Part shown: positions 15,024-22,600 of the stretch, piece after piece
How positions within the stretch are numbered: position 1 is the stretch's first letter
Layout: each line of letters begins with the position of its first letter
Assembly: GCA_020853075.1 (NCBI GenBank)
Contig: JADYZS010000009.1
Span: 1 to 25,065 of the forward strand
Direction of reading: 5' to 3'
Source of the DNA: Anaerolineae bacterium
GTDB taxonomy: Bacteria > Chloroflexota > Anaerolineae > JADYZS01
DNA: 25,065 bases
The notes under the pieces: generated by a model
Database searches by the model: none
What the model was told of the DNA's origin: nothing
Seen by the model: the letters and a program-made list of their open reading frames with translations, nothing else
Translations under genes and position numbers: made by a program

Positions 15024-16166
15024 ATGGCAGACGTGAACGCTCGCGTGCAAACCGTGATGGAAGACCTGATCGCCCGCGGCGTGGAGCGCGGCTTGCAGGT
15101 CGCTGCGTACCTGAATGGGGAGTTGGTGGTAGATGCCTGGGCCGGACTCGCCGACGCCGCTACTGGCCGGCCCGTAGATGGCGACACCCTGTTCACCGTC
15201 TTCTCTACGACCAAAGGGATCACCGCCACGGTCATTCACCTCCTGGCCGACCGCGGCCTGCTGGATTACGACACACCCATCGCGGAATATTGGCCGGAGT
15301 TCGGCGCGCACGGCAAGGAACGCATCACGGTGCGCCAGGCCCTGACGCACACCGCTGGCATCCCCCAGATGCCGGATAATGTGCTGAATGGTGATGTCAG
15401 CGATTGGGAGTGGATGTGCCAGGATTGGGATTGGATGTGCCGGGCCATCGCGGACTTGACCCCCCTGTGGGAGCCTGGCACGGCCACCGGTTATCACGGC
15501 GCGACCTTTGGCTGGATCCTGGGGGAAGTGGCCCGCCGCGTGGATGGGCGGCCCATCGCCCAGATCGTCCAGGACGAAATCTGCCGGCCGCTTGGGATCA
15601 CCTCTCTCTACCTTAGCATCCCGGATGCCGTAGAGCCGCGTGTCGCGTCGTTGAAGAATGGGCCGTCCTCGCTCCCACCCCCGCCGCCAGATGCCCTCGT
15701 ATGGCGCGTAATTCCAGGGCTCGAGCACATTGACGAGGTTTTCAACCGGACGGCCTTCCGCCATGCTGTCATGCCCGCTAGCAGCGGCATCATGAATGCG
15801 CGGGCGCTTGCCCGCCACTATGCGGCTCTTGCCTGCGGCGAACTGGACGGCGTCCGGCTCCTGACGCCGGAGCGTATCAGAATCGCCACCACATTGCAGA
15901 CTGAGGAAGTTGACCTGGTGTTAGGCGTCCCGGGGCGCAAAGCCCTGGGATACTGGCTAGGAGAGCCGCTCTCCCCCATGGCCGAACGCCTTACGGCGTT
16001 CGGCCACACGGGCCTTGGGGGATCCGTCGGTTTCGCCGATCCTGAGTACCGGTTCGTGTTTGGGCTGACGAAAAACAGCCTTGTCGGTAGCCTGCCGGGT
16101 GAGGATGCGGCCTACCTTATCGCGCGGGAGGTGCGGGCCGCACTCGGCATTCCAGAGGCGGGGTGA
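15024..16166 (+). CDS. Serine beta-lactamase-like hydrolase/esterase (class C fold)
   Basis: 380 residues. It has the penicillin-binding/beta-lactamase class C fold used by esterases and D-aminopeptidases. The catalytic S61-T-T-K64 lies in VFSTTKGI. The Tyr motif is Y157-H-G (ATGYHGATFGW). A third motif, GHTGLGG, is near the C-terminus. No signal peptide is seen, so a cytoplasmic esterase is more likely than a secreted lactamase. The frame opens at 14742, but AAGGAG (15011-15016) is 7 nt before ATG 15024 and conserved sequence begins there. A 21-bp tandem duplication adds seven residues (DWEWMCQ/DWDWMCR) at 127-140. The substrate is unknown. Confidence 0.87.
   Translation: MADVNARVQTVMEDLIARGVERGLQVAAYLNGELVVDAWAGLADAATGRPVDGDTLFTVFSTTKGITATVIHLLADRGLLDYDTPIAEYWPEFGAHGKERITVRQALTHTAGIPQMPDNVLNGDVSDWEWMCQDWDWMCRAIADLTPLWEPGTATGYHGATFGWILGEVARRVDGRPIAQIVQDEICRPLGITSLYLSIPDAVEPRVASLKNGPSSLPPPPPDALVWRVIPGLEHIDEVFNRTAFRHAVMPASSGIMNARALARHYAALACGELDGVRLLTPERIRIATTLQTEEVDLVLGVPGRKALGYWLGEPLSPMAERLTAFGHTGLGGSVGFADPEYRFVFGLTKNSLVGSLPGEDAAYLIAREVRAALGIPEAG
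15402..15443 (+). repeat. In-frame 21-bp tandem duplication
   Basis: Two 21-bp units (15402-15422 and 15423-15443) differ at only two positions and encode DWEWMCQ and DWDWMCR. This looks like a recent slippage or duplication inside the hydrolase gene, near the loop before the Tyr motif. Confidence 0.85.
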
Positions 16167-16182
16167 GCCATACGTTGGGAGT

Positions 16183-16294
16183 CCACCATCGAATAAATCC
16201 GGCGGCTGTGCGTTCGTGCCAGGTAGGGGCGAGGCATGCCTCGCCCCTACAATGCGTTTCCTGACCCGTGTGGCGTCGGTTTCAACCGATGGCC
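16183..16294. repeat. Element with terminal inverted repeats, copy 2 (inverted)
   Basis: The left arm (16183-16208) contains CCATCGAATAAATCCGGCGG. The right arm (16272-16294) contains GCGTCGGTTTCAACCGATGG. These match, in opposite orientation, the right and left arms of the element at 12638-12841. The interior differs: here it holds a 28-bp palindrome (16223-16250). The element fills the spacer before the reductase gene, ending 29 bp before its ATG. Confidence 0.7.
16223..16250. repeat. 28-bp palindromic repeat, copy 3
   Basis: GTAGGGGCGAGGCA (16223-16236) is followed directly by TGCCTCGCCCCTAC (16237-16250), a perfect palindrome nested inside the terminal-inverted-repeat element. Confidence 0.88.
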
Positions 16295-16323
16295 GGTGCT
16301 CGCTCAGAGACAGGGGGAAGATC

Positions 16324-17052
16324 ATGGAACTAGAAGGCAAAGTTGCCATCGTCACGGGCGGCGCGGTCCGCCTGGGGAGGGCCCTGGCCCTGGCGCTCGC
16401 CTACCAAGGCGTCCGGCTGGCACTCCACTACGGCTCGTCGGAGACGCAGGCCGCAGATACCATCGCCCAGATAGAGGCCGTCGGCGGCGAGGCTCTCGCC
16501 ATCCAGGCCGACCTGACTCGGCTGGAGGAGACACGCACTATCGTCTCCCGCGCCGCTCAGCACTTCGGCCAGGTGGATATCCTGGTCAACAGCGCGGCCA
16601 TCTTTGAACCGGGCGACCTCTCCCACACCACGGAAGAGAATTGGGACAGGCACTTCGCCATCAATCTCAAATCGCCCTTCTTCTTGAGCCAGGCTTTTGC
16701 TGCGCACGTGGGCCGCACACGCCGGGGGCACATCATCAACATCGCCGACTGGCGCGCCTTCCGCCCCGGCACCCACTACATGGCCTACACCATGACCAAA
16801 GGCGCGCTCATCACCATGACCCTGAGCCTGGCGCTGGCGGCGGCCCCCAACATCCAGGTCAACGCCATTGCGCCGGGTATGATCCTTCCTCCTCCCGGCC
16901 AGGGCCAGGCCTACCTGGATCAACGGGCGCAGACCATCCCCGCCCGGCGTCCCGGCACGCCCGCAGAAGTAGCAAAGGCATTCCTTTATCTGCTGGATTC
17001 CGATTTCGTCACCGGAGAAGTAATCTTCGTCACTGGCGGCGAGCACCTTTAA
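16324..17052 (+). CDS. Pteridine reductase-type SDR (PTR1/FolM-like)
   Basis: 242 residues, a short-chain dehydrogenase with an NADPH Rossmann fold. The cofactor loop is VTGGAVRLGRALA (10-22) with LALHYGSS at 33-39, closely like PTR1 (TGAAKRLGR and LHYHRS as I recall them). The active site is D142-(12)-Y155-T-M-T-K159. The usual catalytic Ser is an Asp, exactly the Asp-Tyr-Lys triad and spacing of pteridine reductases, which reduce dihydropterins and dihydrofolate. The gene starts a folate group: FolB-FolK follows 23 nt later, then FolE. It could supply dihydrofolate or dihydromonapterin reductase activity. ATG 16324 sits after AGGGGGAAG. The longer frame from 16081 crosses a repeat and is rejected. 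Confidence 0.88.
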   Translation: MELEGKVAIVTGGAVRLGRALALALAYQGVRLALHYGSSETQAADTIAQIEAVGGEALAIQADLTRLEETRTIVSRAAQHFGQVDILVNSAAIFEPGDLSHTTEENWDRHFAINLKSPFFLSQAFAAHVGRTRRGHIINIADWRAFRPGTHYMAYTMTKGALITMTLSLALAAAPNIQVNAIAPGMILPPPGQGQAYLDQRAQTIPARRPGTPAEVAKAFLYLLDSDFVTGEVIFVTGGEHL

Positions 17053-17055
17053 GGG

Positions 17056-17074
17056 TATAATAAACGTTAACGTT
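17056..17074 (+). promoter_or_regulatory. TATAAT box and 12-bp palindrome at the folB-folK start
   Basis: TATAAT (17056-17061) is followed by the perfect palindrome AACGTTAACGTT (17063-17074), then one base and the ATG. There is no Shine-Dalgarno sequence and no convincing -35. If the box is used, the mRNA would have at most about 9 nt before the ATG, close to leaderless. The palindrome would sit on the transcription start and could be an operator. Confidence 0.45.
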
Positions 17075-17075
17075 C

Positions 17076-17921
17076 ATGGCCGACCAGATCCAGATCAAAG
17101 ACCTCCTCCTCCGCACCATCATCGGCATCAACGACGAGGAACGCCGTAACAAGCAGGATGTCCTCATCAACCTCGTGCTGTATGCCGATACGCGCGCGGC
17201 CGGCGCCTCCGACGACATCGCCGATGCCGTCAACTATCGCACCCTCACCAAGCGCATCATCGGCCTGGTAGAGGGCTCGCAGTTCTACCTGGTGGAGAAG
17301 ATGGCCGCCGAGATCGCCGCCCTCTGCCTGGAAGATGCGAGGGTGGAGCGGGTCAGCGTGCGGGTAGAGAAACCGGGCGCGCTCCGCTTTGCCCGCTCCG
17401 TCGGCGTTGAGATAGAGCGCGGCCGCGAGCGCGTCCTCATCGCGCTGGGCTCCAACATCAATGCCGAGGAGAATATGCGGGAGGCGGTGCGGCGGCTGGC
17501 AGCGCGCGTCCGCCTCCTGGCCGTCTCGCCGGTCTATGAGACGCCGCCAGTGGGCACAATCAACCAGCCCAACTTCCTGAACGCAGCGGCTCTGATAGAG
17601 ACGGGCCTGGCTCCCGCGGATCTGAAGGCGCAGGTGCTGGATGCGATTGAGCAGGAGTTGGGGCGGGTGCGCACGGCAGACAAGAACGCGCCTCGCACCA
17701 TTGACCTGGACATCGCCCTCTACGGCGATCAGGTGCTGGACCTAGACCACCGGCACATCCCCGACCCCGACATCCTGAAATACCCGCACCTGGCGCTGCC
17801 GCTGGCCGACCTTGCGCCGGAGCAGCGTCATCCGGAGACCGGCGAGACGCTGCGAGAGATCGCCCAACGGCTGGCGGCGAGCGGCATCGTGCGGCGAGAG
17901 GATGTGGTGCTTGGGCCGTAG
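17076..17921 (+). CDS. folBK: FolB-FolK fusion (dihydroneopterin aldolase / HPPK)
   Basis: 281 residues carrying two consecutive folate steps. Residues 1-118 are FolB: IIGINDEERRNKQDVLINL with E22, then Y54 and K99 (RVEKPGAL), the expected active-site positions. It splits dihydroneopterin to 6-hydroxymethyl-dihydropterin and glycolaldehyde. Residues 119-281 are FolK: LIALGSNINAEENM, SPVYETPPVG, QPNFLNAA and the Mg/ATP motif RTIDLDIALYGDQ (D210, D212), then HIPDPDI and LPLADLAPE. FolK pyrophosphorylates the product. Fusion allows direct hand-over. No Shine-Dalgarno site precedes the ATG. It lies between the PTR1-like reductase and folE; folP and folC are not in the window. Confidence 0.93.
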   Translation: MADQIQIKDLLLRTIIGINDEERRNKQDVLINLVLYADTRAAGASDDIADAVNYRTLTKRIIGLVEGSQFYLVEKMAAEIAALCLEDARVERVSVRVEKPGALRFARSVGVEIERGRERVLIALGSNINAEENMREAVRRLAARVRLLAVSPVYETPPVGTINQPNFLNAAALIETGLAPADLKAQVLDAIEQELGRVRTADKNAPRTIDLDIALYGDQVLDLDHRHIPDPDILKYPHLALPLADLAPEQRHPETGETLREIAQRLAASGIVRREDVVLGP

Positions 17922-17979
17922 TGGCAGTTAAAACTCACCACAAAGACACGAAGACACAAAAGTCAGCGGATAGGTAGCA

Positions 17980-18022
17980 GATTAGCGGATGGCCGTCCCG
18001 TAGAGACATTTATCCGCTAATC
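17980..18022. repeat. 11-bp stem hairpin in folBK-folE spacer
   Basis: GATTAGCGGAT (17980-17990) pairs perfectly with ATCCGCTAATC (18012-18022) around a 21-nt loop. The loop contains GTAGAGACA, similar to one end of the 28-bp palindromes. There is no T-run, so a terminator role is doubtful. Confidence 0.65.
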
Positions 18023-18025
18023 CGT

Positions 18026-18087
18026 CGCTTGCACCTCGTCGGCGCCGTATATACCATGCTGTCACTCTACGGTGCAAGCCGACAGGC
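18026..18087 (-). repeat. Dispersed element, copy C (partial, inverted)
   Basis: Read on the minus strand, it contains GGCGCCGACGAGGTGCAAGC, one base different from the right end of copies A and B. It also has GCCTGTCGGCTTGC as found inside copy B. The GTACGCC hairpin end is missing. Confidence 0.65.
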
Positions 18088-18133
18088 TACGCCAAAGGCA
18101 TCCGCTGACGTCAAACCAGTCAGGAGAAAGGCA

Positions 18134-18778
18134 ATGCCCCCCTTAAAAATCCATCCCCCCGACTTTGACGTCTTTCGCGGCGACTTGGAAGGAAGGGATG
18201 AGGAATGTCACGAGATAGAATGTGCCGTGGAGGACATTCTGACCGCCATTGGCGAAGACCCGCACCGGGAAGGGCTGTTGAAGACGCCCACTCGCGTGGC
18301 GCGCATGTTTGAAGAGTTGACCGCTGGTTACCACGTGGACCCGGTGCGCCTCATCAACGACGCCATCTTTGACGTCCATTACGACCAGATGGTGATCGTG
18401 GCCGGCATTGACTATTACAGCCTATGCGAGCACCACCTCCTGCCGTTCATGGGCAAGGCCCACGTGGGCTACATCCCCAACGGCAAGGTGATCGGCCTGA
18501 GCAAAATCCCGCGCATCGTGGAGATGTACGCCCGCCGCCTGCAATTGCAGGAGCGGATGACCCAGCAGATCGCCGAGTTCCTGAACGAAACGCTCCACCC
18601 GCTGGGGGTGGCCGTCGTCGCCGAGGGGATGCACATGTGCGCGGCGATGCGCGGCGTGAAGAAGGCCAACGCGCGCATGGTCACCAGCGCCATGTTGGGC
18701 ACGTTCAAGGAGAACCAGTCCACGCGCAATGAGTTCTTTGAGCACATCGGGCGCGTCCACTCCTCCGCCGATGAGTAG
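18134..18778 (+). CDS. folE: GTP cyclohydrolase I
   Basis: 214 residues. It converts GTP to dihydroneopterin triphosphate, the first step of folate and pterin synthesis. Zinc ligands are visible: C98 and H101 in SLCEHHLLPF, and C169 in GMHMCAAMRG, with the same 3- and 71-residue spacing as the E. coli enzyme. Further landmarks are REGLLKTPTRVARMFEEL, GYIPNGKVIGLSKIPRIVEM and QLQERMTQQIAEFL. ATG 18134 has AGGAG (18122-18126) with a 7-nt spacer. It follows folB-folK in the same direction but is separated by 212 bp of repeats, so it may have its own promoter. Confidence 0.95.
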   Translation: MPPLKIHPPDFDVFRGDLEGRDEECHEIECAVEDILTAIGEDPHREGLLKTPTRVARMFEELTAGYHVDPVRLINDAIFDVHYDQMVIVAGIDYYSLCEHHLLPFMGKAHVGYIPNGKVIGLSKIPRIVEMYARRLQLQERMTQQIAEFLNETLHPLGVAVVAEGMHMCAAMRGVKKANARMVTSAMLGTFKENQSTRNEFFEHIGRVHSSADE

Positions 18779-18802
18779 TGGAATTAGGCGTTGTAACATA
18801 TC

Positions 18803-18831
18803 TTGACATTTCGCCTGGGGAGCACTATAAT
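18803..18831 (+). promoter_or_regulatory. Full-consensus sigma-70 promoter
   Basis: TTGACA (18803-18808), exactly 17 bp, TATAAT (18826-18831): 12 of 12 consensus bases, the best promoter in the window. The start near 18838 gives a leader of about 95 nt before the secreted-protein ATG, with a small hairpin AGGATG (18882-18887) / CATCCT (18895-18900). Confidence 0.85.
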
Positions 18832-18933
18832 CGCCCAGCCGGTACGCAGGGAGGCCAACGTTGTCCTCATAAGTCAACGAGAGGATGTAGCCCACATCCT
18901 ACGATGAAAGAACAGAAAGGAGGGGATAGCAGA

Positions 18934-19506
18934 ATGAAAAAAACGTTACTGCTGTCCTTGTTACTGGTAGGAGTGTTGTTGATCTCGTCTGTGACCTCGG
19001 CCCTGGCAGCGCCGGGCGGCGTTACAGACCCGAACGTGCTCAAAGAGTTGGCAGCGGTTCGCCGGGCAACGGCGAAGTATCATGCCGTGAGTGTGGCAGA
19101 GGCCGACGGCTATGTCTCCACGGTGGACTGTGTAGCGTCCCCGGCCGGTGGCATGGGGATTCACTACGTGAACTTCGGCCTGTTCAGCGACCAGGCTCTC
19201 AACCCCCTGGCGCCCGAGGTGCTGCTCTACGCTCCTAGGGCGAATGGCGTGAAGTTGGTCGCCGTGGAGTATGTGCAAGTCGCCCTCGCCAACACACCCA
19301 CAGGCCCTGCGCCGTGGTTTGATCCCGCACCGCCGCCCCTCGGCTGGTATAACCCTGTGCCGTCCCTGTTCGGTCAGACCTTCGTTGGCCCGATGCCCGG
19401 TCACTTTCCGGGGATGCCGTGGCACACCGAATTGCACGTCTGGGTATGGCAGGGGAATCCGGCAGGCATCTTCGCCGAGTTCAATCCCAACGTGCGCTGC
19501 CCCTAA
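18934..19506 (+). CDS. Small secreted protein of unknown function
   Basis: 190 residues. Signal peptide: MKKT, a hydrophobic core LLLSLLLVGVLLISSV (5-20), and likely cleavage after SALA (about residue 25). The mature part has STVDCVASPAGGMGIHYVNF, PEVLLYAPRANGVKLVAVEY and a Pro-rich centre. It ends in FGQTFVGPMPGHFPGMPWHT then ELHVWVWQGNPAGIFAEFNP. I recall related secreted proteins in other bacteria, with the same GxHY, PEVLLY and HxxLHVW landmarks, but no known function. Conserved His and Met residues might bind metal (speculative). ATG 18934 has an AGGAGGGG site upstream, and transcription starts from a consensus promoter. A longer frame from 18778 covers that promoter and is rejected. Confidence 0.83.
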   Translation: MKKTLLLSLLLVGVLLISSVTSALAAPGGVTDPNVLKELAAVRRATAKYHAVSVAEADGYVSTVDCVASPAGGMGIHYVNFGLFSDQALNPLAPEVLLYAPRANGVKLVAVEYVQVALANTPTGPAPWFDPAPPPLGWYNPVPSLFGQTFVGPMPGHFPGMPWHTELHVWVWQGNPAGIFAEFNPNVRCP

Positions 19507-19573
19507 CCTTCGTGGGGCGAGCGTGCTTGCTGTGAAGTAAAAGGGCGGTTTCTCTCCCGGCGTACCCTGTGGG

Positions 19574-19610
19574 AAGCGGCTGCCTCCGCTGTGAGCGGAG
19601 ACAGCCGCTT
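19574..19610. terminator. Long hairpin after the secreted-protein gene
   Basis: AAGCGGCTG (19574-19582) and CTCCGCT (19584-19590), loop gtg, AGCGGAG (19594-19600) and CAGCCGCTT (19602-19610): a 16-bp stem with one mismatch. It lies 68 bp after the stop. No T-run follows, so termination is only a possibility. Confidence 0.5.
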
Positions 19611-19652
19611 ACTCACTCCGACCCTGCGAATCGGCTGCGGGATGGTGACAAC

Positions 19653-22600
19653 ATGGCCCCGCGCAAGGCGCTTCTCACCCTCTGGCCCCTTCTTGGCGCT
19701 TTCCTGACGTTCTTTGCCCACTTCTTCGCCTTCGCCCGCGCCGAGCCGAGCGCCACGGTCCCCCGCTTCCCGCCGGGGTTCTACACCGCGTCGGACTCGG
19801 CGGGGAAAGGGCGCACCGTCTCGCTGGTGGACGGCATCCACCGCCGCTGGGCCTGGTGCTTCATTGAGCCAACGGGGCCGGGGGAGTACGACTGGTCCAT
19901 CGTGGAGGATTGGCTGGCGGGCAACGACGCGGCAAACAAAAAGAGCGTCTTCAGCCTTCTGGTCAAAGAGGAGCCTTTCGGCACGCCGTGGGCCAACTGC
20001 ACCGCCGCCGCGCCGCCATGGGTGTTGACCCCTCCCTACGGCCCGATCCCTTACAGCCTGACCGTCACCACCACGGTGCTGCTCCTCAACTACGACCATC
20101 CGAACGTGCAACAGGCCCTGGCGCGCACCATCGCTGCGCTGGGCGCACGCTACAACGGCGACTCTCGCATCCCTTCGGTACAGATCGGCGCGGGCCACTG
20201 GAGCGAGAACCGCCCCTACGCCCGCAACGCCAACTGGGACGGCTCGTGCCCCTTCTGCCCGCTGGATAACGGGGCCGCCGAGAAGCAGGTCTATATGGAC
20301 GCCTGGGGCGGCGGCGGGACGGCCCCGTTGCGCTGGCTCAACTACCTCCGCTTCATGATAGACCAGCACCTGGCCGCCTTCCCCAGCAAACCGCTGGTCA
20401 TCCAGGTCGCCGGTTCCTTCGGGCTGGACGACCGCACCCGCGCCTTCTACAACGGCCAGACCTACATCCAATACGCGGCCAACCGCGGCATCGGCTTCTT
20501 CAACACCGGCATGACCTACGACCTGCTGGACGGCAACGGCGAAGACCGCATCCCCAACGGCGCGTCTCCCATCCCCACCATCTTCATCAACTGGCCCAAC
20601 GTCTTTAAATACTACGCGGAGACCGCCCGCGCCACCATCGGGCTTGCCGCCGAACACGGCGGCCACGACTGGCCGGGCGATTTCAGCAAGGGGCAGTATT
20701 TCTATCCCTGGGCTTTCTACTGGATGGTGCTGGACTCGCTGGACAAGCACATAGACTATATTCAGGTGTTGGGGGCCGATGCCGCCAACCCGGCCAACGC
20801 AACGGCCATCCGCTTTTTCCAGAGGCACGCGGGGAAGACCCTGGCGAACACGCCCGGCGTCTTCATCGCCTTCCGCGACACCGAGGGGACGTATCGCCCC
20901 GACGGCTGCAACCGGGGCGCGATAGATTGCGAGAGCAACCTTCCCCTCTACGGCTGGGGGAGGCAACGGCCCAACTACGAGTTTTGGGTCTATGAGAAGC
21001 GGTCGGCTCCGGGGAGCGCGTCGGTCGTCGGTGGGCTCGGCGCGAGCGCGATGAAGGGCGACCCGTACCGCCTTTCGCCCTGGGCCTTCTACCTCTATCG
21101 CTGGCGCAGAACCGACGTCGCCACTGGCAACCGCTACATCTCTCTGGATATTGACGACGGCTGGCCTCATGCACGGCAGAAGCCCCTGAGCGAACCGGGC
21201 GGCACCACCGGCTACACGGTCACGGTCACCTACCGGCAGGACGGGGGCCTCTTCCGCCTGGAATACAAGGGCTATGACGGCGCGCGTCGCTACCAGGAAC
21301 GCCAGAAGGAGAACACGGCGCAGGGTTGGGGCTCCTATTCCTTCGTCCTTACCGATGCCTACCTGGACAACGGGCTGGAGGGCGGCGCGGATATGCGCCT
21401 CTACGCGCCTGGTGCGGCGGATACCCGCTTCCATATAGTTTACGTGGAGGCGTTTCAGGGGGTGGGTGGTATCGTAATGGGGAGCCGACCTGAAGAGCGA
21501 GATCTCCCCTCACCCCCGACCCCTCTCCCGCAGGCATTGGGAAGAACGCATGAGTACACGGGAGAGGGGAGTTGGCCCATGCCCTCTCCCCTCCGGGGAG
21601 AGGGTAGGGTGAGGGGGGATGACGCTCTTACAGCCCCCGCGTTCGCCAATAATGTTCCACCCTCCCCCAACCCTCTCCCTGAGAGGGAGGGGAAGGCATA
21701 CTTCCTCCCCCTTGTAGGGGGGATGGGGAGGGGGTGGATGGCACTTGAAGGCCAAGACGCTGCGGCCCCCACCCGCCCTGCGGGCTTCCCTCCCCCGCTA
21801 CGCGGGGGAGGGCCAGGGTGGGGGCCGTTGGTTTCTACCTCCTGGCTCACGGCGACGACCGGCGTCACCCGCAGCCTCTATGCGCTGGCCTTTGCCGATG
21901 CGACGCGCGCCTACGCGGCCGGTGCGGATGGCACGCTCCTGCGCACCACCGATGGCGGCCAAACCTGGAACCCGCGCCCCTCCCCTGGCTTCGGCACAGC
22001 CCTGGACATCTTCTTTTATAATGCAACCCACGGCTGGGCAGTCACCAACCAGGGCTGGGTCTGGCGCACGACCAACGGCGGCGACAACTGGACGCCCCAC
22101 AAGGTCTTTGACGCTCACAGCCTGCGGGCTGTCCACTTTGCCGACTCGCTGCGTGGCTGGGCCGTGGGCGATGCGTTGGGGCCCGATGGCTACACCTACG
22201 CGGGCGCGGTCTATGCTACGGCTAACGGCGGCGTCACCTGGGCGCGGCAATACCTGGCGGGGCCGCTCCTCCACGGCCTGCACGTTGCGCCCGATGGGCA
22301 GACGGGCCTCGCCGTGGGCGACGGGGGGACGGTGTTGCGCACCGGCAACGGCGGCCTTAACTGGGTGGTGACGCCCTCCGCCACGCTGCGCACGCTCCAC
22401 GACGTCCGTTTTGTGACGCAGAGCCAGGTTTGGACCGTGGGCGGCGACCACGTGGGACAGGAGAACGGCGTCAACGTCTTTGAGTTCGCCTACGTCTTCT
22501 TGCAATCGTGGGACGGCGGCCAGACCTGGGCAGTGGCCCAGGAAGGGTATGGCGCCAAGTTCAACCGCGTGCGGGTGGGGGCCGATGGGCTGGGTTGGGC

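Larger units (their letters stand above)
17922..18133. other. Repeat-rich spacer before folE
   Basis: This spacer holds an A-rich run (CACAAAGACACGAAGACAC), the hairpin GATTAGCGGAT (17980-17990) / ATCCGCTAATC (18012-18022) with a 21-nt loop, and an inverted partial copy of the dispersed element. An upstream in-frame start for folE at 18029 falls in repeat sequence and is not credible. Confidence 0.65.

Noticed and set aside
18029..18133. 35-residue N-terminal extension of FolE
   Set aside because: It is encoded by the inverted copy C of a dispersed repeat. ATG 18134 has a good ribosome site.
19503..21434. Open frame of 643 codons on the minus strand
   Set aside because: It is antisense to the secreted glycosidase-like gene. 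GC-rich codons suppress stops in this frame. It has no recognisable domain, and the plus strand has signal peptide and domain evidence.
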